This document shows positions 1-7,284 of a stretch of DNA of 37,460 nucleotides, in pieces. The stretch is taken from positions 1-37,460 of the forward strand of contig JAFSET010000094.1 in the NCBI GenBank assembly GCA_017435615.1. Direction: 5' to 3'. Within the stretch, counting starts at the first letter, position 1; each line of letters starts with the position of its first letter. The position numbers were made by a program, and so were the translations under genes. The notes under the pieces were generated by a model. That model was not told the origin of the DNA. It ran no database searches and saw only the letters and a list, made by a program, of their open reading frames with translations. This stretch comes from Oscillospiraceae bacterium. Lineage in GTDB: Bacteria > Bacillota > Clostridia > Oscillospirales > Oscillospiraceae.

Positions 1-143
1 TTATAAATTACTATGATTGCCGGGGGCAATCATACCTCAGTTAAAATCACTGGTGTGGCAATCCGTTCTCTTGCAATGCGCAGCATTGCGCCGCCCGTAG
101 GGCGGCAATTTGATACCAACAACAGCTCGATAAACTGAAATTT
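1..143. repeat. Remnant of the palindromic TIR repeat family (right end)
   Basis: This stretch beside the window edge holds no gene. It ends at 125-143 with the terminal motif GCTCGATAAACTGAAATTT, which also bounds the complete elements at 9602-10040 and 20552-20991. Before it lie short palindromes (GATTGCC...GGCAATC near 16-31; GCCGCCCGTAGGGCGGC near 91-107) and a TGGCGTGGCAATC-like half site. It reads as a decayed or partial copy of the repeat family, probably continuing past the window start. Confidence 0.6.
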
Positions 144-165
144 ACGGACTGGCGGTTTGCTGGGT

Positions 166-207
166 AAAAAAATTTGCGGCACACTTCGCTTTTGAAGTGT
201 GCCGCAA
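166..207 (-). terminator. Rho-independent terminator of pta
   Basis: On the minus strand just past the pta stop there is a perfect 14-bp stem (174-187 with 194-207, TTGCGGCACACTTC arm) with a 6-nt loop, followed by a run of seven T (A166-A172 on the plus strand). This is a strong intrinsic terminator for pta. Confidence 0.9.
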
Positions 208-221
208 GAACTTTTATGAAA

Positions 222-1220
222 TTACACCAGGGCAGCGGTGATGATGGCCATCTTGTAGACCTCGTCGGCGTTACAGCCGCGGGACAGGTCATTGATGGGG
301 GCTGCCAGGCCCTGCAGGATGGGACCGTAGGCTTCGTAGCCGCCCAGACGCTGGGCGATCTTGTAGCCGATGTTACCGGCCTCGATGCAGGGGAAGATGA
401 AGGTGTTGGCATAGCCTGCCACAGCAGAGCCGGGGAACTTCAGCTGACCGACCTCAGGAGCCACAGCGGCGTCGAACTGCATTTCGCCGTCGATGGCCAG
501 CTCCGGGTCCATCTCCTTGGCAACAGCGGTGGCGTCGTGGCTGAGCTTGACAGTGCCGCCCTTGCCGGAGCCGTTGGTGGAGAAGCTGAGCATGGCAACC
601 TTGGGGTCGATGCCGAAGACCTTGGCGGTCTTGGCGGTCTCAATGGCGACCTCGGCCAGCTTGCGTGCGGCGGAAACGGTCACATTGCCTTCCTTGTCCA
701 CGCTGTCCTCATAGCTCAGGTTGATGGCGCAGTCGCCCATGGCGATCTTCTCGTCACCCCGGACCATGATGAAGCAGGAGGAAACCAGGTTGGCACCCTT
801 CTTGGTCTTGACCAGCTGCAGAGCGGGACGGACGGTATCGGCGGTGGAGTAGGTTGCGCCGCCCAGCAGGGAGTCAGCATAGCCCATCTTCACCAGCATG
901 GTGCCGAAGTAGTTGCCCTTGCTCAGGGCAGCACGGCAATCCTCGGCGGACATCTTGCCCTTACGCAGCTCTACCATCTTTTCCACCATGGCGTCCATGC
1001 CCTCGTAGGTAGCCGGATCCAGGATCTCTACGCCTTCAATGTTGAAGCCGCCCTTTGCTGCGTTGGCCTTTACTTCCTCAACATTACCTACCAGGATGGG
1101 GGTCAGGAAGCCGCCCTCTACCAAACGGGCAGTGGCCTCCAGAATTCTGGCATCATGGCCTTCGGTGAATACGATCTTCCGGGGATTGGCCTTCAGGGTC
1201 TCAATCATTGCGTTAAACAT
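222..1220 (-). CDS. pta: Phosphate acetyltransferase
   Basis: Catalyses reversible transfer between acetyl-CoA and phosphate, giving acetyl phosphate. It is cytoplasmic and makes ATP together with acetate kinase in fermentation. The 332-residue product matches the short single-domain Pta of Bacillota, without the N-terminal DRTGG/P-loop regions of the long enterobacterial form. It starts MFNAMIETLKANPRKIVFTE and carries family stretches such as ILVGN, GGATYSTADTVRPALQ, MGDCAIN and MLSFSTNGSG, ending with the GYKIAQRLGG...GPILQGL...PINDLSRG block. The ATG is preceded by GGAGGAAAA. No acetate kinase gene lies beside it, so ackA must be elsewhere. The gene stands alone between its own promoter and a strong terminator, and is divergent from the rodA-like gene. 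Confidence 0.96.
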   Translation of the reverse strand: MFNAMIETLKANPRKIVFTEGHDARILEATARLVEGGFLTPILVGNVEEVKANAAKGGFNIEGVEILDPATYEGMDAMVEKMVELRKGKMSAEDCRAALSKGNYFGTMLVKMGYADSLLGGATYSTADTVRPALQLVKTKKGANLVSSCFIMVRGDEKIAMGDCAINLSYEDSVDKEGNVTVSAARKLAEVAIETAKTAKVFGIDPKVAMLSFSTNGSGKGGTVKLSHDATAVAKEMDPELAIDGEMQFDAAVAPEVGQLKFPGSAVAGYANTFIFPCIEAGNIGYKIAQRLGGYEAYGPILQGLAAPINDLSRGCNADEVYKMAIITAALV

Positions 1221-1268
1221 TCAATTTTCCTCCAAACATTTGGGCTTTGCCCATATTTTAACAGTTTA

Positions 1269-1297
1269 ATTATACAGCACAATTTCCCGGGGCGCAA
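1269..1297 (-). promoter_or_regulatory. Promoter of pta
   Basis: On the minus strand TTGCGC (1292-1297) is followed after 17 bp by TATAAT (1269-1274). This lies about 50 bp upstream of the pta start codon, a good sigma-A type promoter. Confidence 0.75.
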
Positions 1298-1340
1298 CTG
1301 TTTTCCGAATTATTTTTACAGATGTCCTGGCCTTTCGGCA

Positions 1341-1369
1341 TTTACATTTGCCGGGACAGGTGTTATAAT
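1341..1369 (+). promoter_or_regulatory. Promoter of the rodA-like gene
   Basis: TTTACA (1341-1346), a 17-bp spacer and TATAAT (1364-1369). A TG at 1361-1362 makes an extended -10. It lies about 30 bp before the likely start codon, back to back with the pta promoter. Confidence 0.8.
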
Positions 1370-1401
1370 GGGTGTAATTAAAATGGGTGAGGTGGTGCTT
1401 T

Positions 1402-2565
1402 TTGGCACGGATCTTTCAATATATCAAACAAACTGTCCGCAATGCAGACCTGGTGCTGCTTTTGCTGTGCGTGATTGCCACAGCCTTTGGCTGCCTGGTG
1501 ATTTCCAGCGCAACCAATGCGGAGGGCTCCATCCGTTATGTGCTGGTGCAGATCGTGGCGGCACTGATCGGTGTATTTCTGTTTTTTATCGTTTCGTCGG
1601 TGGACGTGGACTTTTTCTCCGAGCACAGAAGCTGGCTGGTGGCCTTTAACTGCTTCCTGCTGCTGCTTCTGATCCCCTTCGGCACCGATAACGCCACCGG
1701 CAACAAAAGCTGGCTGGAGCTGCCGCTGATGCCGGTGCAGATACAGCCCGCGGAGATCTGCAAGATCGCCTTTGTGCTGGTGCTGGCCTCAGTGATGGCG
1801 TCCCATCAAAATAAGCCCTCCGGCTTCCGGGCTGTGACCCATCTGGGCTTCCACGTGCTTTTGATCCTGGGCCTGAATATGATCCTTTCCAGGGACCTGG
1901 GTGTTACCCTGATCTTCGTGTTTATTTTCATTGGTATGGCCTTTGCCGGCGGCATCAGCCTGATCTGGTTTTTGGTGGGCATTGGCGGCCTTGCGGCGGC
2001 AGCACCCTTTTTGTGGGGCATTTTGGACGAATATCAGAAAAACCGTATTCTGATCCTGTTTGACGAGTCCATCGATCCGCTGGGTATCGACGAACGCTAT
2101 CACACCATGCGAAGCATCAAATCCCTGACCGGTGGCGGTCTGACCGGACAGGGCCTGTTCCAGGGCAACCGCACCCAGGCACTGGGCGCGCTGTATGCCC
2201 AGCATACCGACTACATTTTTTCCGCCATTGGCGAAGAATTGGGCTACATCGGCTGCGTGTTCACGGTGCTGCTGCTGGTGGCGATCATTGCGCGCTGTAT
2301 TTGGGTGGGCATCCGCAGCGGTGACTATATGCGCCGGCTGATCTGCTTTGGCGTTGCCTCGGCCCTGATCTTCCAGGTGATCAGCAATGTGGGCATGTGT
2401 ATCGGCTTGACACCGGTTATCGGCCTGACCCTGCCCTTTATCAGCTACGGCGGCTCCTCCCTGATCTCCATGTTTGCTATGATGGGCCTGGTTTCCGGCG
2501 TGTTTGCCCGTCCGGCACCCACCAGTCATGAGCGGTATATCCGTCCGCCTTACAATTCCTATTAA
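1402..2565 (+). CDS. rodA: SEDS-family peptidoglycan polymerase (RodA/FtsW/SpoVE)
   Basis: Polytopic membrane protein of the SEDS family. Members polymerise lipid II into glycan strands together with a class B penicillin-binding protein. About 387 residues with around ten hydrophobic segments. Family marks are KSWLELPLMPVQIQPAEICK (the QPSE-like block), SRDLGVTLIF, the loop GGGLTGQGLFQG...HTDYIFSAIGEELGYIG, and the C-terminal GLTPVIGLTLPFISYGGSSL. The YHTMRSIKSLTGGGLTGQG loop fits RodA better than FtsW, but the subtype is inferred. I chose TTG 1402, because an upstream in-frame GTG at 1387 sits inside the GGTGAGGTGG ribosome binding site. Its stop is 15 bases before the next gene's ATG, so the two are probably co-transcribed. 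No PBP2 or MreBCD genes are adjacent. Confidence 0.9.
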   Translation: MARIFQYIKQTVRNADLVLLLLCVIATAFGCLVISSATNAEGSIRYVLVQIVAALIGVFLFFIVSSVDVDFFSEHRSWLVAFNCFLLLLLIPFGTDNATGNKSWLELPLMPVQIQPAEICKIAFVLVLASVMASHQNKPSGFRAVTHLGFHVLLILGLNMILSRDLGVTLIFVFIFIGMAFAGGISLIWFLVGIGGLAAAAPFLWGILDEYQKNRILILFDESIDPLGIDERYHTMRSIKSLTGGGLTGQGLFQGNRTQALGALYAQHTDYIFSAIGEELGYIGCVFTVLLLVAIIARCIWVGIRSGDYMRRLICFGVASALIFQVISNVGMCIGLTPVIGLTLPFISYGGSSLISMFAMMGLVSGVFARPAPTSHERYIRPPYNSY

Positions 2566-2580
2566 AGGAGAGAAGTGCCT

Positions 2581-4440
2581 ATGCAGATGTCAAAACCTCT
2601 GCGGATCCCCGGGGCTGCCGACCTGATCCGGCACATCTTCCTGGCGTGGCTGATCGCCGCTGCTACCGAAGCCTTGCTGCTGTCCTCTCAAATGCGGGAT
2701 CTGTCCCAGCTAACCGGCCTTGGGGCAATGTCCTTTCCCCGGCTGCTGCTGGTGACTGCCGGTATCACCGGACTTTTGTCTGCTGCCGGTCTGTTCTTCC
2801 CCATTGGCGTTTACGAACGATGGGGAATTGTGGCGGCGTTCTGTCTTTTGGCTGTGGTGTCCCTGACAGCGTCCTTTAGCTGGGCGTTTTTGGGGATCTG
2901 CGCTTTGGTAACCGCAATTTTGGTGGTCTACGCCCTGTGGGGCCGGGATGACAAAGCCGCCCCCATCGTAAGCACCAAAAAGGTCCATTGGGGCTTTTGG
3001 GTGGGTGCGGCACTGCTGGCGGCCGCCTTTTTTGCCGCTGTGTGCGCCTGGACCGTAGGCCGCTACAACAGCTACTCCACTCCCAACTTTGACTTTGGCA
3101 TTTTCTGCCAAATGTTCCACAACATGAAGGAAACGGGCCTACCCATGACCACGGTGGAACGGGACGGTTTACTTTCCCACTTTGCGGTCCATGTTTCCCC
3201 CATCTATTATTTGATGCTGCCGTTCTACTGGCTGTTTCCCACACCGCAGACCCTGCAGGTCCTGCAGGCAGCCATACTGGCCTCGGCGGTGATCCCCCTG
3301 TGGCTCATTGGCAAGCAGCACGGCCTGTCTGGCCCGGTGCGTATGTTGCTGTGCGCTCTTGTGCTGGTTTTGCCCACCACAGCCGGTGGCACCTCCTATG
3401 ATCTGCACGAAAACTGCTTTTTGCTGCCCCTGATCCTGTGGCTGCTGTATGCCATCGACCGGCGCAGCACCTGGCTGACCGCCCTTTTTGGGGTGCTGAC
3501 CCTGTGTGTGAAAGAGGACGCGGCGGTATATGTGGCCATTGCGGCGATTTACTTGCTGCTCAGGGCCCTGCTTGGCGGCAAGGAGCACCGGTGCCGGGGT
3601 CTGATCACCGGCGGCGCTCTGCTGGCAGGCGCAGTGGTTTGGTTTTTGCTGGTAACCGGGTATTTGGCCACCCACGGCGACGGCGTGATGACCTCCCGGT
3701 ATCAAAACTTTATGTACGACGGCTCCAACTCCCTGATCACCGTGATCAAGGCCGTGCTGCTCTCCCCCATGAAGATGCTCTTTGAGTGCGTGGACGGGGA
3801 AAAAAAGCTGCTTTATATCCTGCGGACCATGGTGCCCCTGATGGCTCTGCCGCTGCTGACCCGGAAATATGAGCGGTATGTGCTGGTTATTCCCTACGTG
3901 CTGCTGAATTTAATGTCCGACTACCAGTATCAGCACGATATCTTTTTCCAGTACGGCTTCGGTTCCTCCGCCTTTTTGATCTATTTAACGGCTGTGAATT
4001 TGGCGGACTTCGGAAAGGAGCTGCCAAGACTTGCAGCCGGCGCGGTGGCTGTGGCGGTGAGCTTTGGCTTTTTCAGCCACCTGATCACCCCCAAGATCAC
4101 CTACTATTCGGAGCTTTACAGCAAACACGCAGCGTACTACGACGGCGTGACCCAGTCCCTGGCTACCATCCCGGAGGGAGCATCCGTAACGGCCCATACC
4201 TTCTACATTCCCCGTTTGTACCAACGTTCCGTGCTTTATGAGCTGCGCTACTGCAGCCGGGAAAATCTGCTGGATACGGAGTATGTGGTGCTGAAGAACA
4301 GCTACGAGGCGGATTTTAAAAACTATGCCACGGATGCGCAAAAAACCAACGGCTATGAGAATTTGATCGAGCTGCTGTCCGGAAACGGCTATGTGCTGAT
4401 CCATTCCAACGGCTCTCTGGAAATTTATAAACAATACTGA
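2581..4440 (+). CDS. DUF2079 polytopic membrane protein
   Basis: About 619 residues with roughly a dozen hydrophobic helices and a polar C-terminal end. The segment YSTPNFDFGIFCQMFHNM, the LLSHFAVHVSPIYYLMLPFY loop, DLHENCFLLPL and LCVKEDAAVYV identify the DUF2079 family. That family resembles GT-C membrane glycosyltransferases in topology but has no established reaction. ATG 2581 is chosen over an in-frame GTG at 2575 because AAGGAGA (2565-2571) is correctly spaced only from the ATG. It follows the SEDS gene closely, which suggests a cell-envelope role by context only. It ends 3 bases from the convergent YtvI gene, with no terminator between them. Confidence 0.82.
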   Translation: MQMSKPLRIPGAADLIRHIFLAWLIAAATEALLLSSQMRDLSQLTGLGAMSFPRLLLVTAGITGLLSAAGLFFPIGVYERWGIVAAFCLLAVVSLTASFSWAFLGICALVTAILVVYALWGRDDKAAPIVSTKKVHWGFWVGAALLAAAFFAAVCAWTVGRYNSYSTPNFDFGIFCQMFHNMKETGLPMTTVERDGLLSHFAVHVSPIYYLMLPFYWLFPTPQTLQVLQAAILASAVIPLWLIGKQHGLSGPVRMLLCALVLVLPTTAGGTSYDLHENCFLLPLILWLLYAIDRRSTWLTALFGVLTLCVKEDAAVYVAIAAIYLLLRALLGGKEHRCRGLITGGALLAGAVVWFLLVTGYLATHGDGVMTSRYQNFMYDGSNSLITVIKAVLLSPMKMLFECVDGEKKLLYILRTMVPLMALPLLTRKYERYVLVIPYVLLNLMSDYQYQHDIFFQYGFGSSAFLIYLTAVNLADFGKELPRLAAGAVAVAVSFGFFSHLITPKITYYSELYSKHAAYYDGVTQSLATIPEGASVTAHTFYIPRLYQRSVLYELRYCSRENLLDTEYVVLKNSYEADFKNYATDAQKTNGYENLIELLSGNGYVLIHSNGSLEIYKQY

Positions 4441-4443
4441 GGC

Positions 4444-5484
4444 TTATCGGTTTGTCCAAATGGTCTTGAACAGCGCGGCGGACATGGGGGCCAGGATCAT
4501 GCCCGGAATTCCCCACAGCCGAAAGCCGATATAAAAGGCTGCCAGGGAGGCCAGGGGATCCAGTCCCAGTGACCGGGCCACAAGCCGTGGCTCCAAAATG
4601 CTGCGCATCAGCCAGGCTGCACCAAAGGTCAGCAGCAGGCCGCCGCCGCGCAGGACCTGTCCCTGCAAAAAGCACACCACGGACCAGGGCACCAGGACTG
4701 TGCCTACCCCCAGCACCGGCACCGCGTCCACCAGCGCGATCAGCGCGGCCCAGGCCGGTCCGTATGGAATTCCCAATAACAAAAAACCCACACTGACGAT
4801 GGCCCAGGTGACGCAGATCAACCGAAACTGCGCCCTGAGCCATTTTGTTAAGGTTTTGCGGATCCGGCGAAGGCCGGGCAGCACACGGTCATTCCAGTTT
4901 TGGGGAAGGCGGTTTCGCAGCCAAAGCCGCAGCCGGGGCAGCCGGCAGGAGATCAAAAAGCTTGCCAGCACGCCGGTGCCTACCGTCAGCGCGCCGTTGG
5001 ACAGGCTGCTCAGCAGGTTTGCCGCCACCGATGGCAGGCGGTCTGTCACCTGTCCGATCAGAGCCGTTCCGTTTTGGAAGGTGTTGAGCACTGTCTGCAC
5101 CAGCATGGGCCGCAGATTGTCCGGGGCTTTGTCTGCCAGGGTAAGCAGCCAGTCCTCTAAAACGGTCAGGCCGTTGCCCACGGTTTTTCCCACCTCCGGG
5201 GCCATTTTCGCCGCCTGCATCAGCTCCCGCATGGCAATGGCACCCAGCACAGACACCAGGGCAGCCAGAAGCAGCAGGGTCAGGCTGACGCAAAAACCGG
5301 AGGCTGCCAGCCGGGGCCATTTGCATTTGCTTTGCAGCAGCCTTGCGCCCGGCTCCGCCATCAGCGCAATGGCTGTGCCGATCAGAAAGGGGACAGCCAC
5401 CGGAAGCAGATACCGCAGGCCGATCCACAGCAGCAGTCCCGCACCGACGCAGCGCAGGAGCTTTTGACCAAGGTCTGAGAACAT
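4444..5484 (-). CDS. ytvI: AI-2E family transporter, YtvI-like
   Basis: 346-residue integral membrane protein of the AI-2E/PerM permease family, most like the sporulation-associated YtvI subgroup of Bacillota. Two N-terminal helices (LLLWIGLRYLLPVAVPFLIG, then CVSLTLLLLAALVSVLGAIA) are followed by a long amphipathic periplasmic-type segment (about residues 85-190) and a C-terminal bundle. The bundle carries family residues in LGIPYGPAWAALIALVDAVP, GTVLVPWSVVCFL and LVARSLGLDPLASLAAFYIGFRLWG...GMILAPMSA. The ATG is preceded by AAAGGAG. The substrate of this subgroup is unknown. The gene is divergent from the ACT-protein gene and convergent with the DUF2079 gene. Confidence 0.85.
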   Translation of the reverse strand: MFSDLGQKLLRCVGAGLLLWIGLRYLLPVAVPFLIGTAIALMAEPGARLLQSKCKWPRLAASGFCVSLTLLLLAALVSVLGAIAMRELMQAAKMAPEVGKTVGNGLTVLEDWLLTLADKAPDNLRPMLVQTVLNTFQNGTALIGQVTDRLPSVAANLLSSLSNGALTVGTGVLASFLISCRLPRLRLWLRNRLPQNWNDRVLPGLRRIRKTLTKWLRAQFRLICVTWAIVSVGFLLLGIPYGPAWAALIALVDAVPVLGVGTVLVPWSVVCFLQGQVLRGGGLLLTFGAAWLMRSILEPRLVARSLGLDPLASLAAFYIGFRLWGIPGMILAPMSAALFKTIWTNR

Positions 5485-5512
5485 AATCCGCTCCTTTCAA
5501 TGTTTTTGACTC

Positions 5513-5540
5513 TTGCATTTTTAAAATAGTATGCTACAAT
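5513..5540 (+). promoter_or_regulatory. Promoter of the HTH-ACT gene
   Basis: TTGCAT (5513-5518), 16 bp, TACAAT (5535-5540), about 70 bp upstream of the ATG. An alternative -35, TTGACT, overlaps at 5506-5511. Confidence 0.6.
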
Positions 5541-5609
5541 TGTATTGGGCAATACGGCGCTTTGCCGTAAAAAGATTGCGTAATAAAAAACTGTATCAGG
5601 AGGTCAACT

Positions 5610-6050
5610 ATGGCATCGGATCCAAAATACTACATTGTGGAAGCCTCCGCCTTACCGGAAATTTTTCTGAAGGTGGCCGAGACAAAGAAATTGCTGTCCA
5701 CCGGACAGGCGTCTACCGTCAATGAAGCGACGCAGCTCACCGGCATCAGCCGCAGTGCCTTCTATAAATATCGGGATGCCGTGCTCCCCTTCCAGAATAT
5801 GATGACCGGACGGATCATTACCTTCCAGTTGCTGCTCCACGATGCCCCGGGCATCCTGTCCAGCATCCTGATGCTGTTTGCGGAGTATAACGCCAACATC
5901 ATCACCATTAACTCCATCGTTCCCACCAACGGCTGCGCGGTTGTGACCATTTCCGCCGAGACCATGGAGCTGACGGTCCAGTTGGAAGAGCTGCTGCAAA
6001 ATATGCGCAACAACAAAAATGTCATCAAGGCCGAAATCCTGGCCGGTTAA
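5610..6050 (+). CDS. pheB: UPF0735 ACT-domain protein (PheB-like)
   Basis: 146-residue cytoplasmic protein of the UPF0735 family (B. subtilis PheB). Residues 1-60 contain a small helix-turn-helix-like segment (STVNEATQLTGISRSAFYKY). Residues 70-146 form one ACT domain (RIITFQLLLHDAPGILSSIL...ANIITINSIVPTNGCAVVTI), whose DAPGILS loop is the usual amino-acid-binding region. Family members lie beside aromatic or threonine/homoserine genes and are thought to regulate amino-acid metabolism, but the ligand is not established. SD AGGAGG (5599-5604) precedes the ATG. The next gene downstream, past a terminator and a repeat, is an aspartokinase that lacks ACT domains, so an accessory regulatory link is possible but unproven. 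Confidence 0.9.
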   Translation: MASDPKYYIVEASALPEIFLKVAETKKLLSTGQASTVNEATQLTGISRSAFYKYRDAVLPFQNMMTGRIITFQLLLHDAPGILSSILMLFAEYNANIITINSIVPTNGCAVVTISAETMELTVQLEELLQNMRNNKNVIKAEILAG

Positions 6051-6064
6051 GAATTTCATATCCG

Positions 6065-6112
6065 GGGCGTGTTGCAAATTGCCGCAACACGCCCTCTTAT
6101 TATGTTTTTTAC
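6065..6112 (+). terminator. Terminator of the HTH-ACT gene
   Basis: Perfect 11-bp stem GGGCGTGTTGC (6065-6075) with GCAACACGCCC (6084-6094) and an 8-nt loop. It is followed by a T-rich tail ending in TTTTTT near 6105-6110. It lies 15 bases past the stop. Confidence 0.85.
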
Positions 6113-6149
6113 GCCACGGCGTAAGCCTGCCCCTGCGGTAAGTTGCTAA

Positions 6150-6320
6150 ATCTCAGTTGGCACCATAAACAAATCAAGTTTCCTTTTGAGATTGCCACGC
6201 CGCCTTACGGCGGCTCGCAATGACACCGCTTTAGGTTTTTGTTTTACGCAGCGCTTCTGCAATACGCAAAAACTACGCCGTCCGCAGAACGGCAGATTCA
6301 TCTTGCCAACAGCTCGATAA
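6150..6320. repeat. Partial copy of the palindromic TIR repeat family
   Basis: Contains one family palindrome (GATTGCCACGCCGCC... paired with ...GGCGGCTCGCAATGACA, 6189-6226), the following CACCGCTTTAGGTTTTTGTTTT segment (in part), and a degenerate terminal motif AGCTCGATAAA at 6311-6321. The rest of the element is missing or decayed. It fills the gap between the ACT-protein terminator and the aspartokinase gene. Confidence 0.7.
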
Positions 6321-6417
6321 AAAGCATAGACAGGACCCGGCGGTTTTATACCTGACAACAGAAAATCCTTCACCCGGGGGCAGGACTTTGCATAGGATGC
6401 TTCGGAGGTGGTCGGCA

Positions 6418-7143
6418 ATGCTGATCGTACAAAAATACGGCGGTTCTTCCTTAGCCAACGCTTCTTTGATCTGTGCTGCCGCCCGCCGGGTCACCGGCCT
6501 GGCACGGCAGGGGGCGCAGGTGGTCGTGGTGGTCTCCGCCCAGGGGGACACCACCGATGAGCTGCTGGAAAAGGCAGGCTTTGTCAATGAAGCAGGCTCT
6601 GCCAGGGAAATGGATATGTATCTGAGCTGCGGAGAGCAGCTTTCAGCCGCGCTGCTGGCTATGGCCATCGGTGGGCAAAGCTGGCCGGCAGTGAGCCTGA
6701 CAGGCTGGCAGGCCGGGATCGAAACGGACAGCACCCATCAAAATGCCCGTATTTTAGGCCTGTGCAACGGACGGATCCGGCAGGAGCTGGAGCAGGGCAG
6801 GATCGTGGTAGTGACCGGCTTTCAGGGGGTAAACGGCAAGGGGGATATTACCACCCTGGGACGGGGTGGCTCCGACACCACGGCGGTGGCCCTTGCGGCC
6901 TTTTTAAAGGCAGACCTTTGTCAGATATTCACGGATGTGGATGGAGTCTACGACCGGGATCCCCGGCGGTACCCGGACGCGGTCCGGTTTTCCAGGATCA
7001 GCTATGACAACATGCTCCGGCTGATCCAAGACGGCGCCCAGGTGCTGCATGACCGCAGTGTGGAGCTGGCCCGGGACTATCAAATCCCGGTGGAGGTCCT
7101 CTCTGCCTTTACCGGCCTTCCCGGCACCGTTGTCGGCCCGTAA
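6418..7143 (+). CDS. Aspartokinase, catalytic domain only
   Basis: Predicted to phosphorylate L-aspartate to aspartyl-4-phosphate, the first step toward lysine, threonine, methionine and DAP. The 241 residues cover only the amino-acid-kinase domain. It starts MLIVQKYGGSSLAN (KYGGSS is the aspartokinase signature), followed by VVVVVSAQGDTTDELL, GFQGVN, TLGRGGSDTTAVALA, FTDVDGVYDRDPR and SYDNMLRLIQDGAQVLHDRS. It ends at GLPGTVVGP, just where the two C-terminal ACT domains of ordinary 400-residue enzymes would begin. ATG 6418 is chosen because GGAGGTGG (6404-6411) sits 6 bases before it; a TTG at 6388 extends the frame but has no such site. The stop is clean, with no ACT-coding remnant after it, so feedback control must be absent or supplied in trans. 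Confidence 0.88.
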   Translation: MLIVQKYGGSSLANASLICAAARRVTGLARQGAQVVVVVSAQGDTTDELLEKAGFVNEAGSAREMDMYLSCGEQLSAALLAMAIGGQSWPAVSLTGWQAGIETDSTHQNARILGLCNGRIRQELEQGRIVVVTGFQGVNGKGDITTLGRGGSDTTAVALAAFLKADLCQIFTDVDGVYDRDPRRYPDAVRFSRISYDNMLRLIQDGAQVLHDRSVELARDYQIPVEVLSAFTGLPGTVVGP

Positions 7144-7180
7144 ATCGGAATTTGATGCTGTGGGGAGACATAAACGAAGG

Positions 7181-7211
7181 GGGCGCTGCGGAAAATGCAG
7201 CGCCCTTGTTG
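7181..7211 (+). terminator. Terminator after the aspartokinase gene
   Basis: Stem GGGCGCTGC (7181-7189) with GCAGCGCCC (7197-7205), 7-nt loop, then TTGTTG. The T-run is short, so strength is uncertain. Confidence 0.6.
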
Positions 7212-7230
7212 CGTTGGAAAGGATTATGGA

Positions 7231-7259
7231 TTGACTTTGTACGTAGATTGTCGTAGAAT
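7231..7259 (+). promoter_or_regulatory. Promoter of the APC permease gene
   Basis: TTGACT (7231-7236), 17-bp spacer, TAGAAT (7254-7259), 25 bases before the AAAGGAGGAAA ribosome binding site region. Confidence 0.75.
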
Positions 7260-7284
7260 ATGAAGAAAAAAGGAGGAAATATCT

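Noticed and set aside
174-1649. A 491-codon open frame antisense to pta running into the rodA gene
   Set aside because: It starts in the pta terminator hairpin, opposes a clear Pta and overlaps a well supported SEDS gene. No protein family is recognisable.
1789-2529. Long antisense frame within the rodA-like gene
   Set aside because: His/Gln-rich composition typical of reverse-strand shadow, and no start signals.
6051-6417. ACT-coding remnant or frameshift explaining the short aspartokinase
   Set aside because: The sequence around the aspartokinase has no ACT-like reading frame. After the stop at 7143 comes a hairpin terminator, so the gene looks naturally short, not broken.
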